Below, one piece after another: positions 36,150 through 47,200 of a DNA stretch of 64,000 bases. The position numbers and the translations under genes were made by a program. The first letter of the stretch is position 1. Every line of letters starts with the position of its first letter. Source of the stretch: Myrica gale (lineage: Eukaryota; Streptophyta; Magnoliopsida; Fagales; Myricaceae); assembly GCA_963930655.1 (NCBI GenBank), contig OZ005616.1, positions 10,754,001-10,818,000 on the forward strand, read 5' to 3'. The notes under the pieces were generated by a model. The model made no database searches. It had not been told where the DNA came from and saw only the letters and a list, made by a program, of their open reading frames with translations.

Positions 36150-36495
36150 TGGTTTTGCTCTATGGCATCCTCCATTAGGGAAGTGGATGATTTGGTTAAT
36201 CACACCAAAGCTCTAGTATGGGGTGTAGACGATCTAGAGAGCTAAACGGGGACTGTTTTTCATATGACAACCCTGTAAGCCTTGTCCTTGCAGATAAACT
36301 TATCTTTGATCGACCCTTCAACAAAGTTGGAATTCGTTTGGGTATTTTCAGCTCCAGACATTTGATCCATGCTCTTCAAATGGAATATCAAGAATAGGGT
36401 GTTGATCCAGGTGCCTTGGAATATATATCAAGGGTCATCTCTTGATGTTGAACGATTTGAGTGAAATGGTCCACGCACCTTCTTTTAATATTACA
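36150..36495. mobile_element. Fragment of a LINE (ORF1-like and micro RT piece)
   Basis: On the plus strand a broken reading (SLVLADKLIFDRPFNKVGIRLG... GVDPGALEYISRVIS) resembles a gag-like DUF4283 region with stops. The end, GTGAAATGGTCCACGCACC followed by TTCTTTTAATATT (about 36465-36495), is nearly identical to 40431-40462, which on the minus strand is part of a LINE reverse transcriptase. So this is a mosaic of retroelement pieces. Weakly supported. Confidence 0.35.
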
Positions 36496-36499
36496 ACAT

Positions 36500-38330
36500 G
36501 AAAAAGCTAAGCTTTACAAGTCTAGTCAACCTTCTCATGCAGCTGCTGGTTCCTCTTGCATTCCTCATTTTGTTCCTTCTATTACGTACTATTGTCTTTT
36601 TGTACAATTAGTTAAAGGGCATTTCTGGTTTTTCTCAGTTAGTTAGGATTCTTTATTCGTTATAGTGTACACAGCACACAACGTGCAATACAATTGAATA
36701 TAAAGAGAATTCTCACAAACCTCCTCTCATGTTCTTCATCATGTTCTTTACCTTTGCATTACCAAACGTTACATTATATCAGAGCGTTCATGGCGGCCAT
36801 AGAAGATGAAGTTATTAATACCCCTAAAAATCACCAACCCACATACCAATATGACTGATCCAAACAATCCCTACCGATTGGAAGTTTCTGATATTACCCC
36901 ACCTGGTCACGCTCCATGTTGCGAGCACTCAGGGCCAAGAACAAGGTGGACTTTGTCAATGGAACTCTCACTAAACCTAGCATGGGTAACTAACTTCTTG
37001 ATAGCTAGGAGAGAGATGCAACGATATGGTTGTATCATGGCTCCATAATTCTATTTCTCTGCCTCTTCGTTCCAATGTTGCTTTCGTTGATGAAGCGTGG
37101 ATAATTGGTGTGAATTACGGGAACATTTTGCAATGCAAAATGGACTCAGGATTTATGAGCTTAAGCGGGCAATGAACAACTTGACTCTAGGAGAAGATAC
37201 GGTCAAGAACTATTATGGTAAACTAAAATCTTTATGGGATGAATTTACTGTATATGAATCATACCTGCATGTAGTTGTGGGAATTTGAAGGTTCTAATTG
37301 AACAATATCGGTGAGACTGCGTTATACAATTTAATGGCATATAGGATACTTATTTCAATATGAGAGACCAAATCATGTTCATTGAGCCACTGCAAGCAGT
37401 TAACAAGGTTTTCTCCTACGTGCAACGACAAGAACGCTAGAGGAACATTCTTTCTGGCAATATTGGACCTGAGACTATAGCATTATTTAGCAAAAGGACA
37501 CCTGATTCTTTTAGATCTGGCAACAAATCAACTGACAATTTTAAGAAAGAAAAGTCATATTGTAGCCATTGTAAAATTCTTGGTCATGCTCTTGAGAACT
37601 GCTTTAAGGTTGGCAATGCAGAACCACATATATGTTCTCATTGTGATATGACAAGTCACACCATGGATCGATGTTACAAGCTACACGGGTACCCACACTG
37701 TCATAAATTATATGGTAAAACCAAGCCTGCTTGAGGCTTTGTGAATCAAGCTACTAGGCATTCCTTGAATGACTCTGAGGAAGACAATGAAGTTTCAATC
37801 TCTTTAACAAAGGGGCAATACCAAGAAATCATGGCATTGCTCAAATCTAAGGATCATTCGGCCTCACCTCATTTAGCCAACCATATTTAGAGACTCTCCA
37901 AACATCGCCCAACTATGTATGGTATTTTCATGTGTTTATCTGCTGCACATTACTCATTACACACTTCTAACCCAATTCCTTGGATTGTTGACACCGGTGC
38001 TACAGACCATACGGTCTACAACATTTCTCTTTTTACTCACATTACTTCCAAAGCTGCATACTTTGTTCGCTTACCAAATGGTGAGGTTGTTTCGGTTACT
38101 CACATTGGGGTAGTTAAGCTAAATAATTTCATCTTGCATAATGTTTTATGCTTGAGTTTCTTTCACTTTTAATCTTTTATCTACAAGAAAACTATTTGAG
38201 CAACTGAATTATTGTTTGATTTTTCTACCCAACTTGTGTTTTATACAAGACCTTGCATCTTGGAAGATGATTGGGAAGGGTAAGGTAATTGGTGGGGTCC
38301 TGTTTCTGACTGTGAATGAAATGCAAATAC
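36500..38330 (+). mobile_element. Degenerate Ty1/Copia retrotransposon relic
   Basis: An LTR-like segment (to about 36770) ends before TATCAGAGC at 36777-36785, the core of the methionine-initiator tRNA primer-binding site usual in plant Copia elements. A gag start follows at 36790 (MAAIEDEVINTPKNHQPTY), then, through several frameshifts and stops, gag pieces NYYGKLKSLWDEFTVYE, a CCHC-like region around 37560-37690 (CSHC...LENC...CSHCDMTSHTMDRCYKLHG) and the aspartic protease PIPWIVDTGATDH with LPNGEVVSVTHIG. The relic ends near NLCFIQDLASWKMIGKG. No integrase or RT follows and no 3' LTR was recognised. Confidence 0.8.
36777..36785 (+). promoter_or_regulatory. Primer-binding site core of the Copia relic
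   Basis: TATCAGAGC follows the LTR-like segment. Plant LTR retrotransposons commonly use TGGTATCAGAGC, complementary to initiator tRNA-Met; here the preceding bases read TTA instead of TGG, consistent with decay. Confidence 0.6.
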
Positions 38331-40129
38331 TCATGACTTGGTTTTGGTATCTATGTGGGCACAAGGTGTCAAATGGAAAGGAAACAACATGTTAAAAAAT
38401 GTATGAAAGAAATGAGGTGGCTACTCACAATGCCTTATGGATAACAGGCACGACCACTTTATAACTTTGGATGGAAGGAAACTCTACAGAAGAGCTTGCT
38501 TGACATCTCTGAGTAGATACTTGTCTTGTACGGGTGCATCTTGGATGATCGCCTTGCATGGATTATGGTAAGCTAGGTTTGTTTGTGGTGTATATGGCTA
38601 ATGGTTATGTGTTTGGCTAGTATGGATAGTGTTTGGGAAAAAGATAGCCATGTGTATGGATGATAATGTTAAATGTGTATCTAGGTGGTGGTGTTAAGGA
38701 ATGGTGAATGTGTATATGGGTGGTGATGTTTGGGGATGGTGAATGTGTACATGGGTGGTGAATATGTATATGAGTGGTGTTGTTAGGATGCTACGAACAC
38801 TTAGGGGATTGTGAGTGATGGATATTTGTGCTTAAGCACTACCTATAGTCGGCTAGGCTCAAGAACAATGGCGAGTTTGAGAATCAACCACACGGGTTCC
38901 TCAAGCTTAGAAGGCGTGATCTTAAACTACCTCACGATGGTTTAGACAATCACTATTGTGCTTCCTTAAATCCCAACGGATCAAGAAAAAACACGGGTTT
39001 TGAGCAAACGCTCTAAGACTATTCTCTATTCATCAAAACTTGTAAAATAACATAAAGAATGGCCTACCTAAAAGCCTAAAATTATTCTCCTTTGGACACA
39101 TGTCCAATATGCTATGGATATTCCTTGAAAGAATCTCACATATGTTACCATCTCCTTTGTCTAGGACACTTGTCCATGAAATGACAAATATTCCTTCCTA
39201 AAATTAAGGACCCAATCATTGTGGAGGCAGATGGCCCTCTCATTGGGTGACACGTGTCTCATTATCCATTACTATTTGTAGTGGGACATGTAGCATCCTC
39301 CTACGCTGTCATCTAGTGCTCTAGAGTCTTCTAGAGCTTTGGGAAAGATTCTGCCACTACCTTAGCCTTCAATCAATCCCAAGCTATCGTGTGTCCTTCC
39401 TCTCATCAAAGTGAATCTTCTCTTGATTGCATCTAGGTCGTCCATCTTTATGCCCATTAAAGCAATAATCGAGGAATAATCCCATTACTCTATATATGGA
39501 AGCTTATGGCCGGCCACATCCCTTGTTTTGTGGACAATCAATCTTTGATTGATTTGTCCTTATTTTGGGGGCTAGTCTTGAGGAAAAAGACATGATCTAC
39601 AAGATATTTCCTTTTAAACCTCAATAGAATCTTGGGGAATATTTGTTGAGTGAGCAACAAGTCTTTCCTCTACAAGGAAAGATCTTGTCGCCCAAGCCCA
39701 TGAAGGTATTACCCCTTCATGACACCATTTGTAAGCATCCATTGAATATTTGAATAGAAGTCTCTAAGAGAGCTTTTGGCCTTTGTGCCATTATCTTTCG
39801 GTGTTCGGGGTTAGACCTGTCACTATTCACACTTGTTAAACTTGACTTGCCCTAGTTATGCTGGTCAAGTTAGGGCATTTTTTTTTCCTTTGATGGAATG
39901 ATAATTATTATATGCTTAAAAATAATATTCTCTCTATCTTATGTATTGTATAACAGAGAAAAATAAAAAAACCTATTTTCCGACCCAAAATGCTTAAAAT
40001 TTGGGCCAAAGTAAAATATGGGCTTTTAGGCTCACTAATGGAACCAAAATTTTTGGATTCCGTTTCCGGAATTAGTTTTTAGGTTCTGGTGAGTACCAGA
40101 ACCAAAAGCGGATCCATTTCAATACTCAC
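38331..40129. other. Intergenic DNA, no gene recognised
   Basis: No protein content recognised. It includes a GT-rich minisatellite (about 38640-38790). The stretch 38870-39850 is complex-sequence DNA with many stops in all frames; it may be the worn remainder of the Copia relic or another LTR element, but nothing proves this. Confidence 0.4.
38640..38790. repeat. GT-rich minisatellite, imperfect units of about 40 bp
   Basis: Repeats the phrase GGTGAATGTGTATATGGGTGG with variants (GTGTACATGGGTGG, ATGTATATGAGTGG, ATGTGTATCTAGGTGG), separated by TGATGTT / TGGTGTT spacers. Three to four imperfect units are visible. Confidence 0.65.
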
Positions 40130-40249
40130 CCTTAGGTTGGTGCGCCACTAGCAATTTAGATTCCCCACAATGATCTCAAGGATTCAGCTCGTAAAACCAT
40201 TCTTGATAACACTTTAGACTCGATAATGAAAATGAATGAAGATAAGGAG

Positions 40250-40540
40250 TCACCTTGTCGGAGTCCTCGCCCCGGTTTCAAAAAACCCATAAGAGCTCCC
40301 ATATAAGAAGATCGAATAGGTGACTGTGATGATGCATCGGTGAATCAACTGAATCCACTTTTCTGAAAAACTGAAGCACTTCAGCCCTTTGAGAATGAAC
40401 CCTCGTTTCATCCGCTCATAAGCTTTGGTGAAATGGTCCACGTACCTTCTTTTAATATTGGAGATTACATCAGTAATATCCCCATAGATGTTCCCAAGAC
40501 TTTGGGGTAAAGTGGCAATTTTTCTCCGGGCTAAAGCCAA
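40250..40540 (-). pseudogene. LINE reverse transcriptase fragment
   Basis: The minus-strand reading NIKRRYVDHFTKAYERMKRG, FILKGLKCFSFSEKWIQLIH and YSIFLYGSSYGFFETGARTP matches the plant LINE RT block that normally reads D.SKA.DRV...FL...L...GFS..WI..I..C....YS.L.NG...GFF...RG.RQGD. The palm-domain start Asp-x-x-Lys-Ala-Tyr is altered (DHFTKAYERM) and the RQGDPLSP part is lost. A decayed fragment without ends or tail. Confidence 0.72.
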
Positions 40541-40655
40541 ACCAATTTTTTTTTCTAATGCTTTGTCAATCTCTTAGCACCAATGCTTAGGCAGCAGATA
40601 GTTTACCATGTGATTGATGGGCATCGCATTCAAAACTGATGATGAGATTAGTGAC

Positions 40656-40907
40656 TTAAAAACAAAATAAAAAGAACTTATAAAAAAAAAGATTTGATGA
40701 GGGTAGTGCGCCACGCTTGAGATAGAACTCGAGATTTCCATCCCGCAGTTTTGCTAAGAATATTTTCTTTTGCCTCACCCAGAACCGATTTCTTTGATCT
40801 GAGAGAATTTGAAGTGGTAAGCCCAAATACTTGTGATTCATCTTCATTCGGGGAAGAAAGAAACTCATTACAGATCGCATCCTTAACCTCCTCACTTTGG
40901 GACCCAC
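40656..40907 (-). pseudogene. LINE RT thumb-region fragment
   Basis: The minus-strand reading contains FFLPRMKMNHKYLGLPLQI and NRFWVRQKKIFLAKL, matching the KYLGLPL block that follows the RT palm in plant LINE ORF2 proteins. It lies on the 5' side of the palm fragment at 40250-40540 instead of its 3' side, so the order is scrambled: two separate pieces or a rearranged element. Confidence 0.6.
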
Positions 40908-40935
40908 CTAGTGTGGGGTTTCAAGTGTAATATGG

Positions 40936-41148
40936 ATGTTGCTATTAGAAGGCATTTTGCCATTATTACTCTCTTTTAGAGACCACGAATGTTCCCTCTG
41001 TAAAGCTTATACACAACAAATTTCGTGCTCAAATCCCCTCCTGGGAGAAGCAATCGCCCTGGTTAAAGCTACTGATATTGCAGCTCAAGAAGGTTGGACT
41101 AAGACCCTCGTTTCGTTTGTAAGTGATTGCCAAGTTCTATGCAATTAA
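40936..41148 (+). pseudogene. RNase H-like (RVT_3) fragment of a LINE
   Basis: Opposite in strand to the RT pieces beside it. The reading FRDHECSLCKAYTQQISCSN, PLLGEAIALVKATDIAAQEG and SFVSDCQVLCN follows the plant retroelement RNase H pattern (P..AEA.AL..A...A...G......E.DC..L). The conserved E of AEA is kept as GEA, and the aspartate of DCQ is present. Too short to be functional. Confidence 0.62.
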
Positions 41149-41428
41149 AGTAGGAGATTCCAGCAGCCAGCTCAGTTGGTAATAAGCGGGGAAAAAGAAA
41201 AAAAAAAGGAGCTATATCTGCCCATGATATCACCCTTGATATTAAAGGCGCCATTTTCTTTGAAAAAGGATCTCATGTCAGCAACCACTACAATTTCGAT
41301 ATGAAAAAAAAAACATAAAAATTGATATAATGAGACGAAGGTGGTAAAAAGAATATCCGATCTAAGAAAAAAACAAAACAAAAACCTTCTTTAAGAAACC
41401 CACATTCACATTAGTATAGTGAAAACAG

Positions 41429-41800
41429 GTGGGCAATGTGGGGGGATCTGGGCAGGAAGCCAGCCATATCTCTTTTTATCAAAATCCTCAGGAGCAAAAA
41501 CCCAGGTCACCTACCAGCTTCTGTACTTCGATTTCACCAATGAGAATCTTTACACGCCTACTAGTAAAATCCAGAGTGGGTAACGGATACGGAAGAAGTA
41601 GAAGATTATTTTTCTCCATACTTTTTATTCTGTCGAGCCATCGGAAACCTAGCTATCCCCCCGTCTACTATCCAGTAAATCCCGCCAAAAGAATTTCTTC
41701 AAAGAAAGTTCCTGCACCATTGACAAGAACACAGATTCATCGATTAAAAAAAGAACACAGATTCATCATAAAATGGTTGCAAGTGGAAAAAGAAATATAG
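41429..41800 (+). other. 123-codon open frame of unknown nature
   Basis: A single open frame starting MGNVGGSGQEASHISFYQNP with a short hydrophobic segment (RLFFSILFILSS) and a basic C-terminal part (TRTQIHRLKKEHRFIIKWLQ). No domain is recognised, no exon partners were found, and it lies in repeat-rich intergenic DNA. It may be a chance frame or a fragment of organellar or retroelement origin. Confidence 0.2.
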
Positions 41801-42260
41801 AGTGCACCCTCTTAATTTCATACATCTACTCTAGGAAAAGCATCTTCCTCATCAATGAAAAAAGGGCATAGTATGAACAAAATGAGGATTACTTTACATC
41901 ACGGTAAATTGTGTGTCAGGGTAGGATTGGGATCTAGAATCATGAAGGATATTATACACAAACATCTCAGGCCAGCCATCCACTCCACCATACCAACGTT
42001 AACCAAAAGTACACTCAGTTCGGAGAAAACCAAATACCCAGCATCGCCAACAAACAACAATCCACAGATCATCATCACCTTTTCAAATATAGAAAACAGG
42101 TAACGAGAAGAACTCTCTTGATATTGTATTTTTAATAATTGAAATGCAAACTCTCTTTAATTGAATTACAAAGTTCCCCTCCTCGCCCCACTGTGCATCT
42201 AGTCACCATTTTTTTTTTTGTATCCAAAGTAACAAAAAAAAGTCATGGTACAAGGACTTT

Positions 42261-43259
42261 TTTTTTTATAAGTAAGCCAATCTCATTAAAAAAAAAAAAC
42301 AAGAAACACACAACAACGGAGTCAACAGTACAAGAGAATATACTGAAGAGCCCAAACTCAATCAAACTAGAAAACTAAGAAAAACAAAGGCCCACTAGCC
42401 AACAAGAATCTCCCAAGAACTCCCGCCCAACAATACTCTCCCAACAAACAAAAGCACCCTCAACCCACTAGCCAACAAGATTCTCCCAAGAATTCCCAAG
42501 AACTCCCACCCACCCTTAAAATCTCATGTGCAGAGGCGTGCTGCACTGCCTTCTGCTCCACGCCACCCCCAGGTCCCTCAACGCCTGTCACAGCTAACAC
42601 GCCACTCCCAGAGCTCTCCCCCTTGAACCCTCCCTTAGCAGCGTCAACGAAAGAAACCTCCTTGCGAACGTTAGAGCCAAAAGTGCCGCCACCTCCATTT
42701 TTAATCTGACCAAGGTAAGAAGCCACACCCTAAAACATAGAGGCTAGTTCCAACCACCCTGACGCCCCTTTACCTTCCGGTACCATTACCACCCCTCTTC
42801 GGCGCCCCCCACCAAACTCCGCTAAGGCAAGATATCTGCCTGCCTTGTTGCAACACCTCTGTGCCATAAAGGCCCTAGAAGCTTCATTAAATTTCACCAC
42901 AAACTCCCTATTAACATCCTCCAGCATCTATTAACCATGTTAACCAACCAGACAGCCCCAGACCTCACGAAGAAGATAGAACTCATAGCCTTCCAACTCC
43001 ACTCCGAGAGTTTCACAACACCATTGCCTAATATTGTGACCTGAAATTCATTAGCTTCAACACAGAATCTGCGGGAGAAAGACATCGAGACCTCCGAGCA
43101 AACAACTATAGCTATAGAACACTCAATCGGAAAAATCTAACCAGGAAGCTAAGAACCGAAGCAATCTAAGGGGAGAAGAGGGAAGAGAGAGAACGGAGAA
43201 ACCATCTCATTGTCGATGGAAACTGGGGAGGGTACCATAGCGGGAATTTTGACCCATTG
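42261..43259 (-). mobile_element. ORF1-only LINE derivative, 15-bp TSD
   Basis: Flanked by the identical 15-mer TGGTACAAGGACTTT at 42246-42260 and 43260-43274. Poly(A) (T run) at the left. The minus strand reads a short 5' leader, an ORF1 start near 43085 (MSFSRRFCVEANEFQVTILG), frameshifted ORF1 pieces ([38 protein letters not shown]), then a non-coding 3' part with the shared tail AATGAGATTGGCTTACTTAT. There is no endonuclease, RT or RNase H sequence. At 1.0 kb it is a compact non-autonomous element. Confidence 0.9.
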
Positions 43260-43274
43260 TGGTACAAGGACTTT

Positions 43275-44220
43275 GAAGGCATCTCTCTCCACCACATCAT
43301 ATTTCCCCACCTTATAACATACACTTTCTGAAGAAGTTCACAACTGTCCCTCTGAAAACAACTCACTGCAACAGGAACTCCTATAGTCAGCTGCAATACA
43401 ACTTCTCTCTCTCTTTAAAAGAAGTCCTCCATGTAATGCCTCGCCAACCACGATATATTTAACAGACCAAAAACCCCCGTTTGAAGGAGAAAATAGACAT
43501 CATCCAAATTACCAACATGATCCTCTACCCCCTTCCACATCAGCAAAAATCTTTTCAACTTCGCTGATATGACTCCCAATTCCACATAATATACTAGGCC
43601 AACTCAGAGACATGCTTTTCAAATAGTGAGCCTGTCACAGTGAGAAACTGTTTCTTCTATCCCACTCACCAAAGCCTGGGCTTTAGGAAGAGAGGAGACA
43701 CGATATACTGAACTGTTGGCTAAAACAACCCCACTACCCACATCCTTTTTTCCTGAGATACTTATCACGTGATTGATTACAGAAACATGAGAGATGTGAA
43801 AGAAGGGAGGGGAAGAGAGCAAAAGGAAATTGGAAGATTCAACAAATTAACTTCTACCCCAATTCCAAAGTTATAAGCATTAGATTGCTCTGGACTCCTG
43901 GAAAATACCTAGCCCCAAAATTTATCACCCAACTGAGAGAGAGATGCCATCTAACTTGCAGTGTTTAGTTTCAGATTAGTCGATTATCTATAGCCGTTCC
44001 TCTGTTTCAAACTCAATAATGTTATTGGCTCAGACGAATAATTTCACACTGGAGTCTTCAGTCAGTGGATTCATCATAGTTATTTTGATTGCTGTACAGT
44101 AACAATAAATTCAAAAGATGAGAAGTGCAGTTTGATTTCTCAAATGCCATGTTATGATAGAATGCAAAAGGATCAAACCAACAGACTGATAGAGAAGCTG
44201 TAACATACTCAAGAGTAACT
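43275..44220. other. Region downstream of the nucleotide-sugar transporter gene
   Basis: No gene recognised. The right end (about 43950-44220) should be the transporter's 3' UTR on the minus strand. The rest shows no open frame of interest. Confidence 0.4.
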
Positions 44221-47200
44221 TTAGGTTGGTAGAAGCGGCTGTCTCTCATCAGATCCAACACGATGACTTGCCTGTGAAGGGGGGAATTAAAACAGAAGCA
44301 TATAATGAGTATGAATAGACCTTCTTCAAAATTGTATCTGGACATATCAAACGACACCCAATAGATAAGAGAGTAGAATCAAAATTCTATTGGGTGTCGT
44401 TTGATATGTCTGCAAAACAAGGACAGTAGATTCACACCTCCTCATTTGCTCCTGCTGCCATATTTATGAAAGACTCTTTTGACCTGAGAAGGTAATGACA
44501 TATTCATAGTTGCAATTGAGCATGAAAGATGCACGAGTCACAAAGTTTCCCAAACCCTCAACTTAAGTGATTAATCCACAGTGCTATTGCAAAATTAAGA
44601 CACATCGAACGATCAGCAAAGAAATGAGCAAATACCTATGTTTATCATGCACATCTATTGGTTCCAGCTTCCCATTTTGTTGTTCATCTTTGACCTTAGC
44701 AAGGGGTGAAAAGAACTAAAGGGGAAAAGGAAGCAGAAGATATCAACATAAAGACGAGCAATAAAAATACTTTTCTCCTTAGTCTCTGGTCTTTCATCCA
44801 TCAAAAAGTGTCTCAAATTACCTGGTGCATCGAGATGAACACAATTGAAATCCCTAGTAGAAAGTTTACAGTCAAAGTATGACCAAACAATGCAGCAGAT
44901 GCTATGCCTGTAAAGATTGTGGCCACTGTCGACGAGTACTTCTTCAAAATTGTATCTGGACATATCAAACGACACCCAATAGATAAGAGAGCTAAAAGAC
45001 AAAGATGCATGTATAACAAATCTCTGCGATTAACATGCTTCTAACAAACTTCTTATCTAATCACATAGGGAAACATACAAGAACAAGAAAAAAATGCTTT
45101 TGAAACATGGTATTCCCTGCAAAAGAACAAAAAACAACCACCCACAACAGGAAAAATCAAAGACAAATGCCAAAAGAGAAGCAGAGAGAGAGACAGAGGA
45201 ATTATATAGCTGATCATCATCTTAACCTGCGTATTTGAAGAAAAAAGATGACAGAATTCCTTGCGCCGCGTTATTAGCTATCAAAAGCATCGTAGCTTTT
45301 GAATGACCTTGCAAGATATCAAAGCTACTAGGACCTGAAACATTTGAACAATATTGTGAGGTAGGCAGCTTTATTTGATTAAACATCTCCCAGAAACAAA
45401 AGCACCAGAACTCTTGACAAATGGTAAATTTAAGAGTCTCATGGAAATAGCTTTATGGTGTTTCACATTGTTCTTCACAACAAAGGGTATGTTTGAGGGT
45501 GAAAATTTAGAGTATTGCGGTTTGGGAAATATTATAAAGTAAAGAAATGTTATGGGAGTTGGTGAAAAAGTAAAGAGAGAGAAGATTTTTAATAAATATT
45601 ATAATAATAAAAAATTATGTGGTGAATTTTTTAGTAGTAAACTTAAAATTTTGAGCCCAATTAATTGGGGCTCAAACATGCCCAAAGATCAATCAAAATG
45701 GGCTTTAAACAAAATGGAAGCTATCATAGGATGAGAGGAAGCCATTTCAGTTTACTATCATTTGCCATAATGAACTACCATTTTCATTTTCACAAATTGC
45801 CGTGTTTAAGATGAGAGATTCACATAGTGCGCAATGAATAATACAAAAATGCATTTGACTCCCACAGGACTTCCAACAAGTCATCTTTATCCACAAGACA
45901 TCTACATGTACCTTTCCTTTATAGATTTAGGGAACTGTGAAGATGGTTGAAGAAGAATATTGTTCACATAACTGAACAGGAGGAATTGTTAAATGTTGCA
46001 AGTAAACATCAAAACGTTCAACCACAAGCAAGTCAATTAGGTTACATAGTCCACCAAATCATAAGAAAACGAATCTCCCCACCCAATTCACAATAGTTGG
46101 AAGAATTAAACCCTAGAATCTTAAAGCCTTGATTCCACCTGCTAGTTGAAATCAGCAACATGATACCTTTTCATGACATTCATTTTTGTATTTTTTTTTT
46201 ATAAGCAAGCTAATCTCATTAGAAAAATGAATACAGTACAAAGACTATACCGCAAACACTATTCTAAACAAGCTAGAAAAGAAGCAAAATCAACAAGATC
46301 AAGAAAGGGGCAACCAAGCATCGAGTTTCCCCAAGAGAATAACAAAGAAAGAAAGACACCCTGCAATCTATCCGAGGACAAAGAACAATCCTCAAAACAT
46401 CTTCTATTACGCTCATGCCAAAGGCATCACCAGATACAATGAGGAATCATCCTCCAAATAGCCTGCGCAAAGGGGTTTCTTAGTCTTCTCTTCCAACACC
46501 TCAGCATCTCTTCCACCGTCTCTGGCATAACCCAGTGAAGATTCAGAATATTAAGCACATGGGTCCAAAGCTCACAAGCATAGGGGCAATGCAACAAAAC
46601 ATGATTAACTGATTCCCCACTACAACGGCATAAGAAACACCAATCAGCAATGATGAAACCTTTACGACGAAGGTTATCAGAAGTTAAGCTCCTACCAAGA
46701 GCTGCCTCCCACACAAAGAAGGAAACCCTCATAGGGCACAACGATCGCCAAACCTCCTTCCACGGGAAAGAGGGATCACCCCCTCCTCTAAGCACATCGT
46801 ACATTGACTTAACAGAAAACTTGCCATCCTTAGAGCCCGTCCATTCAATCACATCCTCCTCCCCGCGACTAATGATAGCCTCGTAAACTAAGGCAAAGAA
46901 AGCCTCAAACTCCTCCAACTCCCAGTCATTAGCAGCTCTAGAGAACGGAACATTCCAAGTGACATCCCCACCATCCTCAATCAGACATTCCGCCACCATA
47001 GCCTCCTTACAATGAGATACAGAATAAACCATAGGGAAAGTGATACTCAAAGGTTGCTCACCACACCAAACGTCATGCCAGAAACTAATCTGGGCACCAC
47101 TCCCCACCTTGAACGGAATGTGCTTACTGAATTCACCCCAACCTTTACTAATGAACCTCCACAAGCTAACCCCATAAGGGCCACGGCCAACAGAAGTATG

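Noticed and set aside
41429..41800. Possible organellar DNA insert
   Set aside because: The open frame did not match any plastid or mitochondrial gene I can recognise, so no organellar origin is claimed.
44058..44357. 99-codon minus-strand frame starting [12 protein letters not shown]
   Set aside because: It reads the duplicated exon-11 fragment and exon 14 in wrong frames; the spliced transporter frame explains the sequence.
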